A stretch of 64,000 nt of DNA from Lepas anatifera (lineage: Eukaryota > Arthropoda > Thecostraca > Lepadidae): NCBI GenBank assembly GCA_034440635.1, contig JAOTON010002129.1:1-64000 (forward strand), written 5' to 3'. The translations under genes were made by a program, and so were the position numbers. This document shows, one piece after another, positions 32,467-43,717 of this stretch. The notes beneath the pieces are model-generated. The model searched no databases, had not been told where the DNA came from, and saw nothing but the letters and a program-made list of their open reading frames with translations. How positions within the stretch are numbered: the stretch's first letter is position 1; each line of letters starts with the position of its first letter.

Positions 32467-33489
32467 TTAACCCGTGCCCCACTGGGGGTTCGGCGCCACC
32501 TTCGACCCACCGGGGCCATCGATGGTCCCCCTCTAACTCCGAAAATATGGGGGTTAACGCAAATCTACAAAATTCATTAGAAAACTCGCATGAATTCAGT
32601 AAGAAATTACTTCGCATGTTTAAGCGCTCAGGTCAATGGTTTGACCTCCAGAGGTCAAGTTAGGTCACGATAGGCTATTTTCACTCAACTATGCAATGCT
32701 TAAGAAAACTGGGCATACCTTTTATGCCATTAGAGCTATTGAGATCTGGTAAAGTAAATTTGATAGCACATTGCCAGTTCTTTTTCCGCTATGTGGGACG
32801 TAAAGACCTCCCGCCAGTAGTTTGACCTCCAGAGGTCACCTCGTGACCTACCTGAGGTCATGAAAGGTCAGAAAGTGACCTTGCCGTATATCAAATGAAA
32901 GAGAGTAACAAAACATACACGATGGTGTTTGTTTCAGCGCTCTAGCTTAATTAGGTCAAAAGTTATTGTCAAAATGCTGTTTTTGAACCCTGGTGACCTT
33001 GGATGACCTTGAAAAAGTCAAAGGCCAAATATGACCCCTGGTATCTGTTGAAGTGTGTCCAAAAACGCTGTTCTGAGCAGTCTGAGCATTTGCATTCATT
33101 TGTGTGACTTTTTAGATCATAATACAGCTTTTCCCCATGCTTTTCCAATGGGAGAGGTCGCCTCGTGACCTGACCTCAGGTCATGAAATCTAAAAATCCC
33201 AGATATACACGTTGTAGACCCTGGACGGGTCATGGAGTGTAGCAAGTTTCAAATCGATCGACTGAGAAATGTAGCTCTTATAGAGCTCCAAAGTTGAAGT
33301 AAGGTGACCTTGGTTGACCTCGCCTGGTGACCAGACCTTGAGTGACCCGGGTTAAAAAAATTCAGGGATGGTGGGAAAATGATGAGGTGAGAGATAGAGC
33401 CCTCAACCGCGGCGCTGCGTCTCGTTGTTTTTCTGCTAGCTTGAAAAAAACCTTAGGGGCATCCATGCCCCCCGTGGGGCGAGGGTTAA
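32467..33489 (-). mobile_element. TTAA-clan family B copy B5
   Basis: This is 1023 bp between TTAA at 32467-32470 and 33486-33489, with termini CCCGTGCCCCACTGGGG and CCCGTGGGGCGAGGG. It is colinear with B1 and B4 throughout. The palindromes are partly eroded (GGCCATCGATGGTCCCC; CATCCATGCC). Confidence 0.9.
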
Positions 33490-34130
33490 TTGTATGTGCA
33501 TGCTTGAACGGAAGAATAGGATACATATAATTAGTGGCGGGTTGAGGCTTTCATTTAGGGAGCTGGGCTAGGGGACTCGACCGTACCCATCCCTTACCTC
33601 AAATAGCCTCCTACGAAGTGGTTACTGTGGGTACTCAGAAATGCCGGGGAGGGAGGGGCTTGAGCCTCCTAATTCCCCTGAATCTGCAACTGCACGGACT
33701 AGGATTACGGAACCAAAGTGTGCGTATTGAGTGAAGGTTCCTGCTTTCTGAGATACAGTGAAAATAAAGCTCCTCTATTCCATGCTAGAATGGCGCAAGA
33801 GTTTCTAGTTTATTTTATTTGGGCCAATCCAAACGCACTTGCCCAGGCACCGGGAGTATTGGCATGGGTGCATAAGAAACCTTTCCATCGGGCCAGACGG
33901 GACAGGGAGGGCAGATTCCCGCTGTGGGAATCCAATCCACACAAATTCATGCATTCCCAGTCTGGATGCAGGCAATGAAGTCGCAAGGCTACCCGTCCCC
34001 TGAAATTTAAGCAACCCACAATCGATCTATAACATCACACAATGGTATTATAATACCATGTAAAATAAAATTAAGAGTTAAGCCGGTCACATTCACACCA
34101 ACCGTCCTTCAGGCGCACCATTACCACGCG
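33490..34130. other. Spacer
   Basis: No recognised gene or repeat. An 86-codon open frame (33718-33978) carries no motif that I can name. Confidence 0.3.
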
Positions 34131-34948
34131 CATTGACGGGGGTCTGAGCCACCTTCGCTTTGACGGGGAGGGGCGCGGGTACCCGCCCCCAAGATCTGAA
34201 AAACCACGCTAGATAGCGAAAAACGGCAACGAGCGTTGGGTAGCCCATTTACTTCTCTATCGAAAATATATGAACCATGTTTGTCAGGTCACATTTGAGG
34301 TCACTAGAGGTCAATACATGCCGTCATAGAGGTAACATGTAAATGAAGGTTTTCGGTTATTGCATCTGAACAAGTAAAGATAGAGCAAAACCATTTAAAC
34401 CCTCCCAATCCTCGCAGCAAGTCGAATCGAATAATATATAATATGACCTTGCTAGGTCAAATATGTGATTTGACCTAACCTGAGGTCAGGTCAAGGTCAA
34501 ATTAGGTAAAATGCATATCATTAGAACCGCAAAATACGGCAAACCTAATAAAGTTACAATAAAGGCTCTGTCGGCATCCATAATTAAGTTATTCAGTTAA
34601 AACCGTCTGTCCATGGTCATGGCTCGTAACTGACCTTAGGTCATCGATATCGAAAAAACCGGAACAAATTATAACAAACTCGGTGGGGCCATTGTGTGGT
34701 CTAAGTTTCAATTAGATAAATTCCATCCTGCTCTGTCTTCTGCTATCTTTAACTTTTTTAGGTCAGGTCACTTGACCTGTTCTAGTGACCTGACCTGACA
34801 TGACCTAGCTTTAAAATTTTGACAGAAGTTGTAAAAATGTTCAGGGAAAAGTTATGCCAAGTACGGCGGCGCTACCGCCGCCATTTTTATGCTACCTAAA
34901 AAAAACACGAGGGGTGGGTACCCGTCCCCCCTTCAGTGCGCGTGTTAA
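34131..34948 (-). mobile_element. TTAA-clan family A copy A7
   Basis: It begins after TTAC (34131-34134, changed from TTAA) and ends at TTAA 34945-34948, with CACGCGCATTGACGGGGG at one end and CAGTGCGCGTG at the other. The interior is colinear with A4 and A9, with TGACCT/AGGTCA clusters near 34445-34505 and 34750-34805. Confidence 0.88.
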
Positions 34949-36469
34949 AGCCCCTTTCCAGTCCGCACCGTTTCTCAACACACTGAACGGTAATCTATTT
35001 GGTTTGTTTGGTTTCTTCAGTTGGTCCTATACATTGTGTAGGTCCAGTTTATTTTGTATTCAGATTTTATGAGCAGCGCGTATATGGGACATTCCACGAC
35101 AAATTGACAAATCGATGGGTTGAAATAACACCCTCATATCTCAGATTTTCATGAAAATTTGTGACTAGGGTTTCATTGACGCTGAAAACGACTGTGGTAT
35201 TTTTTAGTCTCGTCCGGATAATCGTTTCGGAGTTATAGCCTCGGGCAATCCACCATCGGATGCGTGCATCCGACTTTTCGCTTGAGTTTTTAGCCATTTA
35301 AATTAAAGGTTTTCCTTCAAGAGGTTACATGAAAATAATAACAAAAGTCTGAACAATACAAATATGTAAGTTTAATTATATTAATTGGCACGAATATGTA
35401 TAAAATATAATTCCAAACTTTTTGCAAAGATAAGCATACACATTTCCTATGTTTCTATTGACTTCAAAACAACTTCACGTGAAAGAGCATTGCTTAAACT
35501 ACGTATAACGCCAGTAAAAAGAATGGAGACTACATACCAAAATCAGTAACGAGCACCGCAGACCAAGCCCAACATCGTCGCCGGCCACTCAGCCTGCGGT
35601 CGGCACGCCGCATAGACGCGTCCGGTTGGAAGTGGGGTAACGGGGAGGGGAGAGCTGAGCAAGACTGCGCTTCGGTGACATTGTGAATGAACTAGATGTG
35701 GTGTGGAGGCTACTATTGCTAATATAAAACAATTCAGCCGTTCCGAAAAAAACTGAACGTATTACCTGAACATTCGGAACAATTCCGACACTCTGGTGCA
35801 TTTTGTGGAAAATGTAGTGGGAGGCTTATGCGTCAGAAGCCGATTATTACGGTTGTCTTAGGTTTGTTTTAGATAGTTTTCTTTTTCTACCCATACCCTA
35901 AAAAGTTGCGTGTATCCCAGTTCAATTTATATTAGAAAACACACATCACAAACAAACACCCACATGGCGTCCACGCCAACTGCTTTTCCAACATAAAATA
36001 TTAAGACATGCTGCTTTATTTAAGATCTGACCCACGGATCGGAAGAACGACACCATCACATGGTGCCATTGAACTTCACAGATTCAATTTGAAACTAGAA
36101 CCTCCTGTCCCTCATCACTCGAGAGCTCATGGACAATAACGGTCTTCGAATTAAACGGTACGAACTTGTGAATCTGCAATGTTTTTTTCTCGCGACTGCC
36201 TTATTGAAGCGTTTTCTGAGCTCAGTAGCTAATTTGAGTACTTTTTGTTGAAGCATTTTGGGTAGAGATCGAGGCAAGCAATGTGTTGTAAACGCGCTGG
36301 TGTCCCGTTTCCAACTGTGTATTGCGCCTCCGCACGGTGACACGAAGCATGCCCTCCGGCCGCCGCCCAACGTGACAGGGGCGGTGTCAGGGCGGCAATA
36401 CCAAACTATACAACACAATGGAACACTGCTCTCCGTGTTCCCTTCCCAGCATGTTTGCTGAGATCGTAA

Positions 36470-36530
36470 GGGGATGGGTAACCCTCCTGCCAGTAAAGGT
36501 GGCCCGGGGCCTCATACCAGCGCGTGTTAA
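36470..36530 (+). mobile_element. TTAA-clan solo right end
   Basis: GGGGATGGGTAACCCTCCTG, AAAGGTGGCCC and CCAGCGCGTG end at TTAA (36527-36530). The layout matches a family A-like right end in a diverged form. The rest of that element is absent. Its TTAA is shared with the family F element that follows. Confidence 0.5.
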
Positions 36531-37444
36531 AAAAGCACCCTGGAGCGGAGCCTCGGAGGCCCACACCTACTTTTTTCTAGTTGGCCGGAGATCCATTCGT
36601 GCCCAAAAATGTTATTTCGCTACTTTTGAGAATATTCAATGGCACGTCGATTGGTTAAATAACCTTGAAAATTGGCCCCAATTTTGTAATTATAGGCTTT
36701 CAAAGTTAAGCCCTTTATTTTGAGATCGCTGCAATCGCGCGGTTGCACCAGTTCGCGTGGATCAAAGACCGACTGGCAACGTTATAGCGCCATATAAAAC
36801 GAGATTATATGTCAACTTCACCCCTCATGAAGGTCAAGGTCACAGTTCAAGGCCACACAATCATTCTCAAAGTCATTGGTCCGGTGCTTCCGGTCGCATG
36901 GCGTTACCCAGTATGACGTATATTATGCTACGACGTCTTACTTAAGATAAATCAATGTAAAGGTAAAGGTCACAGGTCAAATTAAGATATCATTGGTAAA
37001 GGTCAATGCTCATTTCCCGTCCAACGGTTGCTATGGTGCTAGTCATGGTGTAAATAAGGGGAATATGTCATATTGTGACGTCATAGGTCAATGACCTTGA
37101 TAGACCTTAACCCCAAAAATTAGGTTTACAATTCTTGGGACGTTCTCACTATGACCTTGCTCTGTTGTTAGTGCATTCTGGACTTCTTTGAGCTTAATCA
37201 CGGAATTTCTAGATTTGCTCAAATTGCACCAGTTTGGCCAATACTTGACCTTTATGACCTCGTTTGAACTTGACGATACTGACCTAGGTCAATTAAGACC
37301 AGTCATAATATATATTTCAATAGTTCCCAACCAGTCCCCAACCGGAGTTTTTCTAAGCCTCCTAGTTTCCGAGAGCTCAGGGGCCTACCAGTCCCCCCTT
37401 CCAGTGCCCGTAAGTGTCGGACGCCTCTCCAGTGCGGGTGTTAA
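36527..37444. mobile_element. TTAA-clan family F copy
   Basis: This is 918 bp between TTAA at 36527-36530 and 37441-37444. Its termini are weakly inverted (AAAAGCACCCTGGAGCGGAG against CACCCGCACTGGAGAGGCG in reverse). It is rich in AGGTCA, including GGTCAAGGTCACAG near 36833 and AAGGTCACAGGTCA near 36963. The 5' part (36540-36720) differs from the other families, so it is treated as its own family. Confidence 0.6.
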
Positions 37445-38294
37445 GGAATGGGACATTTATTACAACTCATTGTTTTAAGTACATCCTTACCCTCATTGCC
37501 GACCAATTCCACCATTAACACTTTTTTCGTGACCAGAGTCGTTTGATAGTTGCAGCGACGACGGGCCGCGCTGGCGCACGAACCTCACAAAAGTGGGGAT
37601 CAGGACGTTTGGGAGCTCAGATCTCGCTTTCTGTTAAAGTCTCCATTCTTTTTATTACTGAATCTTATAGAAAAAAGTATAAAGGGCGATGTGAGCCTTA
37701 AAAAGTGAAAAAATAAGTCATAGGAAAATAGTTTTTTATAGATTTTGAAAAATTAAAGAATGTATAATATATTTAAAATTTAATTTTTTGAATCATATTT
37801 CTAATGAGTCAGAATTCGTAATTCGTCCTTAAGATACCTAGATCAAGTTTTTTTACGGCATTTGTAGAAGCATACAGCTAAAAATTCGTATTTAAAAAAG
37901 GCATGCCAGTGGGTATGGTCAAAATGCCTGGGGCTATAATTTTCAAACCGTAAGTCAGGGAGAAAAATGAATACGTAAATCGTCATCAGCTCTATCAATA
38001 GCCCCCTGACAAAAAATACACCGAAATCTGCGACATGAGGGTGTTATTGACTTGTCGATTTGCCGTGGAATGCCCCATATATCGTCCAATGAGAACTCAA
38101 GTCACTTCAGATAAAACCCACGTGGAACAAAACACGTGTTTATAAAACAAAAATAATCTCATCAAACGTAGTCCTACTGCAGTTAGAAAATGAAGATAGA
38201 GCTGGATATTGCACAAACACAGATACAATGTATAAAAGCTGCAACATTCATGACAATCCACGGCCATATATGCTGTGGCTGCAAATGGAGACGA

Positions 38295-39038
38295 TTAGGC
38301 GACATTTTTCACGTTGTAACATAGCATGAATGCTGATGCCTCTTTCACTTTCTCGGCCCGTACTTCCTTGACAGAGGCGTCATTGATGTGGAACCATCGA
38401 GCCTCCGGCTGGTTCCGGCAGAAGGCAGTGTAGTGGCCGGATTGGGCGCTGCCGTGGTGTTCTACAACTGCGTACAAGTCGTACACGAGGCCGCTAGATA
38501 TCTGCGAGGGCCAGGTCGCTGAGAGGGAAGGAGACATGATGGTGTGCCTTAAGCAATGTTCTACCGCTGTATGTAAGCCGTTTAAAGTGTATTATTAACA
38601 CTGGTGGCAGTCGCCAGTTGCCAAGCTTCTTGCAGGCATCATGTTCTTGCGGACAATTTGGGCACTTCCAACCTGAGACGATATCGCCATGAACGTACTG
38701 TTGGAGACACTGGTAGAGAGTGCTCTGTGTGGGCGGCTCTAAAGCTGAGGCCAGAGGTAAGGACAGCAGAGCGAAGTTTTCATACGTGGGAGATTCGTAG
38801 CCGCAGGTGGCGCAGATAGAACAAACTTCTGTTGCCCGTAGAAGAGCCTGGATATGATAGAGTTGTTATTTTCATGAAACTGATGCCAGGCATCGTCAGC
38901 AGCCGCAGGATCCTTCGGGCCGTGAGGGCTTAGCACTGGTGCCGTCGAGGGAGAAGCAGTACTCAGATCTTCATGCAGCCACTCTAGCAAAAGCAGAAGA
39001 AATTCGTGTGCATCCTGCATGCGGTTCCCTCCGAACTC
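38295..39038 (-). pseudogene. USP8/USP2-like ubiquitin protease C-terminal exon, two frame breaks
   Basis: On the minus strand an acceptor-like TACAGTTTAG (AG at 39040-39039) opens EFGGNRMQDAHEFLLLLLEW, the QQDAHEFL box of ubiquitin-specific proteases. Then come the segment DAWHQFHENNNSIISRLFYG, a zinc ribbon (CSICATCG and WKCPNC), LPPVLIIHFKR, the catalytic-histidine box YDLYAVVEHHGS..SGHYTAF and WFHINDASV, ending at TAA. The family cuts ubiquitin from proteins. The frame breaks twice: near 38825-38829 (after GQQK) and near 38498-38506 (after FPLSDLALADI). The N-terminal cysteine box is not in the window. It is either a decaying gene copy or a real exon with assembly indels. The lack of introns over 744 bp would also fit a retrocopy. 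Confidence 0.85.
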
Positions 39039-39040
39039 CT

Positions 39041-39785
39041 AAACTGTATAGAGAACTCCCATCAAACTGTATAGAGAAAACAATTGTTTTTAAGCTTTTA
39101 ATGAGGCTTGTAGTAATTTGCAACAGTTAAAAAATATTCAAGCCTTCAAGGGTGATAGTTTTGTGCCATAAAACGTCGAGAACCCCTTGAATCTGTAAAA
39201 TCTATCAATTGTGATTTTTGGAGTAAGCACTCTTACCAGTGAATGTGATAAAAATTGAACAATTTTTATACATCATAAAATTGCCGTTTGAAACAAAATT
39301 CTGAAAAGAAATTCAAATAGATAGCAGCGCTAGTTTCTAAGATCACTCAAATACCCCTTATATTGAATAATTTCGAATTTTAAACGTTTTCTTAACAAAC
39401 ACATCAAATCAAATGCTTTCTCTAGCCGTTAAAGAAAACACTCTAACAAATAATTTAGCTATGCGTTTATCTAAAATTCCATTACAGCTGATGGAAAGCG
39501 AATAAGATCCTACTAAAAACAGAACTTTTAAGTTCAACCTTCCTGCTTGGGTCCTTATATCCATGGGTGGAAATCGCAGGAGGGAGTTGGAGGGTCAGGA
39601 CCCCTAGATTCTGGGTCTTCCAATGGTTTTTTACAGGGCTTGTATTGCCGTGGCAGCGTTAACCCACCCAGGACCCCCTGGATCGAGAAGAGATCTCCAG
39701 CCATGCTTAAACTACCCAAGAAATATAAAATAAAATGCAGAAAACCATAAAAAACGATAGCGTGACTCGTGGAGAATTTAGCTGG

Positions 39786-39786
<1 letters not shown>
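39041..39786. other. Upstream flank of the USP exon
   Basis: AT-rich. A direct repeat of AACTGTATAGAGAA occurs at about 39042 and 39066. No earlier USP exon with the catalytic cysteine box is found here or up to 42568. Confidence 0.35.

Positions 39787-39787
<1 letters not shown>

Positions 39788-39859
<72 letters not shown>
39788..39859. repeat. (TA)n microsatellite
   Basis: An uninterrupted AT dinucleotide run of about 72 bases. It is not a coding region. Confidence 0.95.
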
Positions 39860-39860
<1 letters not shown>

Positions 39861-39889
39861 AAAGTGCATAGCTGGAAAACATTAATACA

Positions 39890-40737
39890 TTAACACGCGC
39901 ATTGACGGGGGGCGGGTACCCGCCCCCCTCGGGTTTTTCGGAGACAGCAGAAAAACGGCGGCGCGTAGCGCCGCCATACTTGGTATACCTTTTCCCTCAT
40001 CATTTTTACAACTTCTGTGAAAATTTTAAGGTTAGGTCATCTCAGGTCAGGTCACCAGTACAGGTCAAGTGACCCGACCTCAAAAAAAGTTTAAGATAGC
40101 ATAAGTCGGAGCAGGGTGAACTTATCCGATTGAAACTCACATCACATAATGGCCCTACCGAGTTCTCTAAAATATGTTCCGGTATTTTTGATATCGATGA
40201 CCTAAGGTCAGGTACGAGGCATGGCCTCTCCATTGGAAATACATGGGAAAAATGGTTTTTACGGAATAACTCAGTAACGGATGGTGATAGAGCATTTATT
40301 TTAGCTGCATTAGACTCGCCTGGGCTTTGCGGTTCTAATGATATGCATTTTATATAATTTGACCCTGACCTGACCTCAGGTCAGGTCAAATCCTTGATTT
40401 GACCTAGCAAGGTCAAATTATATATCATTCGATTCGGCTTGCTAAGAGGATTCATATAGTTCAAGTCGTTTTGCTCTATCTTTACTTGTTCAGATTTCAT
40501 GGCCGAAAAACTGAATTTACATGTTATCCCTATGACGGGCATGTTTTGACCTCTCGTGACCTTAAATGCGACCTGACAAAAAAATGGTTCAAATGTTTTC
40601 GATGGAGAAGTGGATGGGCAGCCCAACGCCGTTTACCGTTTTTCGCTACCTACCGTGGTTCTCGAGATCTTAGGGGGCGGGTACCCGCCCCCCGTCAATG
40701 CGAAGGTGGCTCAGACCCCCGTCAATGCGCGTGTTAA
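39890..40737 (+). mobile_element. TTAA-clan family A copy A8, intact
   Basis: This is 848 bp between TTAA at 39890-39893 and 40734-40737 and is the best-preserved copy. Perfect palindromes around GGTACC (22 bp at 39907-39928, 20 bp at 40673-40692) sit just inside the CACGCGCATTGACGGGG termini. A second hairpin GGCGGCGCGTAGCGCCGCC lies near 39957-39975. It is almost the same as A3 and A5, so recent movement is likely. Confidence 0.95.
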
Positions 40738-40859
40738 AAATTTACAATATTACGGGTGTTTTGGAGACTTATTATGTATAAAATGAACGATTTATCTATT
40801 CAAATTTCACCTAACAGCTAGAAATTTGTCTGGGCTGTCAAATAATGTATAGAACTTGC

Positions 40860-41119
40860 CAGGGGCGGACGCAGACCCGAGTTTTGGGGGGCCAAACCCA
40901 TGTCTGCCTCTTCTCCAGGGGGGGACGTGCAATTTGGGTGCTTGACAGACCTAGTATAAGCTTCCTCTCCAAGTACGTGATCCCTCTCCTGGGGGGGGGT
41001 GGGAGTGAATATTTCACCTTTTTTCAAAGATTTATCCGGCGTTTGGGAGGACAAAGGATAGTTTGCCCCCTCCAGCGCCTTGGGGGGCATACCCAGAATG
41101 CCCCCTGCGTCCGCCAATG
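40860..41119. mobile_element. 260-bp hAT-like MITE with 8-bp duplication
   Basis: The left end CAGGGGCGGACGCAG and the right end CTGCGTCCGCCAATG are inverted. The identical octamer GAACTTGC flanks the element (40852-40859 and 41120-41127). The interior is G/C-run rich. CAGNG ends plus an 8-bp duplication point to the hAT superfamily. It encodes nothing. Confidence 0.82.
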
Positions 41120-41359
41120 GAACTTGCTTGTATTCTATAATGTTTTGAAGTTAGTGTTTTTCCCAAAAGTTACAACCACCAATCTCTTCTAATTATTTAG
41201 TTAATTATTTAGTTTTTGACACTCATATCACAAAAAGTATAACTTTCGATGGCTTGAATATTTCTTCAACTGATACATATGTCTACAAATTACCCTAGGA
41301 ATGTAAACGCAGTTGTATAACTATATAGTTTTGCAGGATAATTTTTTAAAAGAAAACAC

Positions 41360-41625
41360 AAACCTGCCTCCACACATGATACTGCGGAACAGCCTATAAC
41401 GCAGGTTTCGGTTCCCTTCGTATTATACCTGACGGCGTTGAAGCTGGTTGAAGCCACCAGCGCTCGGCGGGACAGCCTGCCTCCAATCATTGTACTGCGG
41501 AACAGCCTGCAGCTCAAGCCTCGGGTCCTTTCTTGTTATAACTGCCAGCGTTAATGTCACGCACGCTCTACGGGATAGCCTTCTATCAATCATTGCTCTG
41601 CGGAACAGCCTAGAGCTCAGTTAAC
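41360..41625. repeat. Short tandem array, about 115-bp units
   Basis: Three diverged copies share CTGCGGAACAGCCT preceded by ATCATTG or CATGATA, at about 41380, 41493 and 41597. Between them are 'gcaggtttcggttcc' or 'cagctcaagcctcgg' and 'tacctgacggcgtt' or 'taactgccagcgtt'. No gene is recognised. Confidence 0.6.
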
Positions 41626-41639
41626 ACATGCTTCTACGT

Positions 41640-42568
41640 TCATGTTTTTAATTTTTGGGAAAAACCCTATAACTTTACACCATGATTTCCTAGATTCAAA
41701 ATTTTAATACTGTTCAATAGCCCAGACTTTCTATCTCTGAGGTAGAATTCAATTCAATAGACCAATTGGTTATTGATATAAGGCGTGACAAAACACCCCA
41801 AGCATATATTTTTGTCTATATTCAAACTGCTTTTCTTGTTACATACATACAAGTCAGGTAAATTGTTGCATCACAAATCAAACACCATTGGGTAGTCTTT
41901 AAGTTCACAATTTCCATTACCCGAAGACTGAAATATAGCGGGCACTGAGCCTTCAAAAATAGGACTTTTGAAATAAATTCTTAATTTCAGGGCCTATTTG
42001 TACCCATTACACACAGAGTCAAGGGCATGAACTAAATGTAACGACATAATATAACGATGTGTCTCGTCGGCTATATTTACCTGAGCCAAACAATATATTT
42101 TATGAAAGCATTCAGTAAGAATAAAGTCCGCAAAATCTACAAAAAACTATTTTTGGCGGTGTTTTTGAAGTACCACAACTTCTTACCTGATGTCTTTATC
42201 CCCCTGAAATTCAGCTCAGATATAGATAAATTTATGGGCTATCAATCAGAATAAGAAATCATATCTCACTCATGCGGTAAAGTAAGAAGCATTTGTTTAA
42301 CATTAATACACATATGTTAAACCATCAATATTTTGATGGCTAATAAGTTTTTCATTTATTTCATGATTTAGAAGTTTTCTTCAGCATTATTCTCCACACT
42401 TTGTGAAATTTCCACATTTGAAATTGTTCTTTGGACACATTTTGATTGTTTTCTTCTTTCTTCAACCGGAGTTTTGGCTGCGGATTCTGAATCAGCATGC
42501 AATCTCACTCCTGGAAACTAGTGTGGTCTAAATTGATTGATTTGTTTGGAAAATATATAGCAGCTCTC
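41640..42568. other. AT-rich spacer
   Basis: Nothing recognisable. A 65-codon open frame at 42057-42254 has no known motif. Confidence 0.3.
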
Positions 42569-43583
42569 TTAACACGCGCCCCGCTGGGGCCCCTGGCATG
42601 ACGCGCCCCGCTGGGGGCGTTTTTCGCTCCCCTCCGTATCTCATTCCTCATAAAAGCTAAAGCAAAATTACGGGCGGCGTTCGAAAGCTCTTGACAAGAC
42701 GAAACTATTTTATACGAATAATTTTTGTGTCAGGTCAATATTGAGGTCAGCACAGGTCAAAGAAGGCTCCATAGGCTTACAACAGAGCAGTGTACATTTC
42801 TCTCTCTAGATCTGCCCCCAGGGGAGCTAGAGCAAATATTTACGCATCATTGGATTTCTCTCTCCGTTGCGAATCGAATGATGTATAATATGACCTTTCT
42901 CGGTCAAATAGTGAAAATGACCTGACCTCGAGCTAGGTCAGGGCCACAGAGTGACCTGGTATGGTCATGTTGCATATCAATCGACTCCCCGTGACAATAT
43001 AAGCACAATGCAAGCAAAATGGGAGCTTTATCTCAATTCAGTGAGAAGATATTGACAAAACAATCACTCTATGATCCCGTGACCTGACATGAACTTTGAG
43101 AAGTCAGATGCTCAAAAACTCAACTTTATGGTCAAGATCGTGGTAAGAATAGATGGTTTGAGGATTTTAAGCTTTATCTATCCAGTACTTACTGAAAACG
43201 AGCCCATTCTATTTTTCACCATAGACTTATAATGGGGTGACCAAAAAATTGACCCCACCTTAGGTCAACAATATCAAAATTCCGAGATAGCAGATTTGTA
43301 GACCCTAATAACCTTATCATATTGTGGAAGTTTCAAATTGATCGGTTCGCTGATGTTCCCTGGGCGCCGCTTCCAACTCGTGATTTTAGGTTTTGAGGTC
43401 GGGTCACTTGACCTTGAATAGCTCCTTGACCTGACATGACCTTAACTAAAAATTTGGTCAGATGTGTAAAATTGAGCAGGGATATGGTACTTTATGTTTC
43501 GTTGTTCTTCGTCTCTTCGTTTTTTAGCTATCTGGGGAAAGCCAGGAGGGGGCGAATTTCGCCCCCAGTGGGGCGCGTGTTAA
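42569..43583 (+). mobile_element. TTAA-clan family C copy C2
   Basis: This is 1015 bp between TTAA at 42569-42572 and 43580-43583, with termini CACGCGCCCCGCTGGGG and CCCCAGTGGGGCGCGTG. The right subterminal palindrome GGGGGCGAATTTCGCCCCC (43548-43566) has perfect 9-bp arms. The left version is GGGGGCGTTTTTCGCTCCCC. It is colinear with C1 apart from C1's 443-bp insertion, and it contains many TGACCT/AGGTCA hexamers. Confidence 0.92.
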
Positions 43584-43717
43584 GCAGCTCGGGACAACAA
43601 AATCAATAAATGCTATGCTCTCAACAATCATTTTCATATTTCCTGATTGAACTGATTTCGGCCATTCTATTGGTGTTAGTTTCAAATCAGTTCGTCTAAT
43701 ATTGCCTGAGTGCGAAA

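Larger units (their letters stand above)
35086..38076. mobile_element. 3-kb DNA transposon with about 65-bp inverted termini
   Basis: The left end GGGACATTCCACGACAAATT continues through GACAAATCGATGGG and AATAACACCCTCATATC. The right end, read in reverse, is GGGGCATTCCACGGCAAATC, then GACAAGTC and AATAACACCCTCATGTC. The flanks are TATAT and ATATAT, so a short AT duplication is possible but cannot be delimited. Family F (36527-37444) lies inside. No transposase is recognised, so the superfamily is unknown. Confidence 0.6.
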
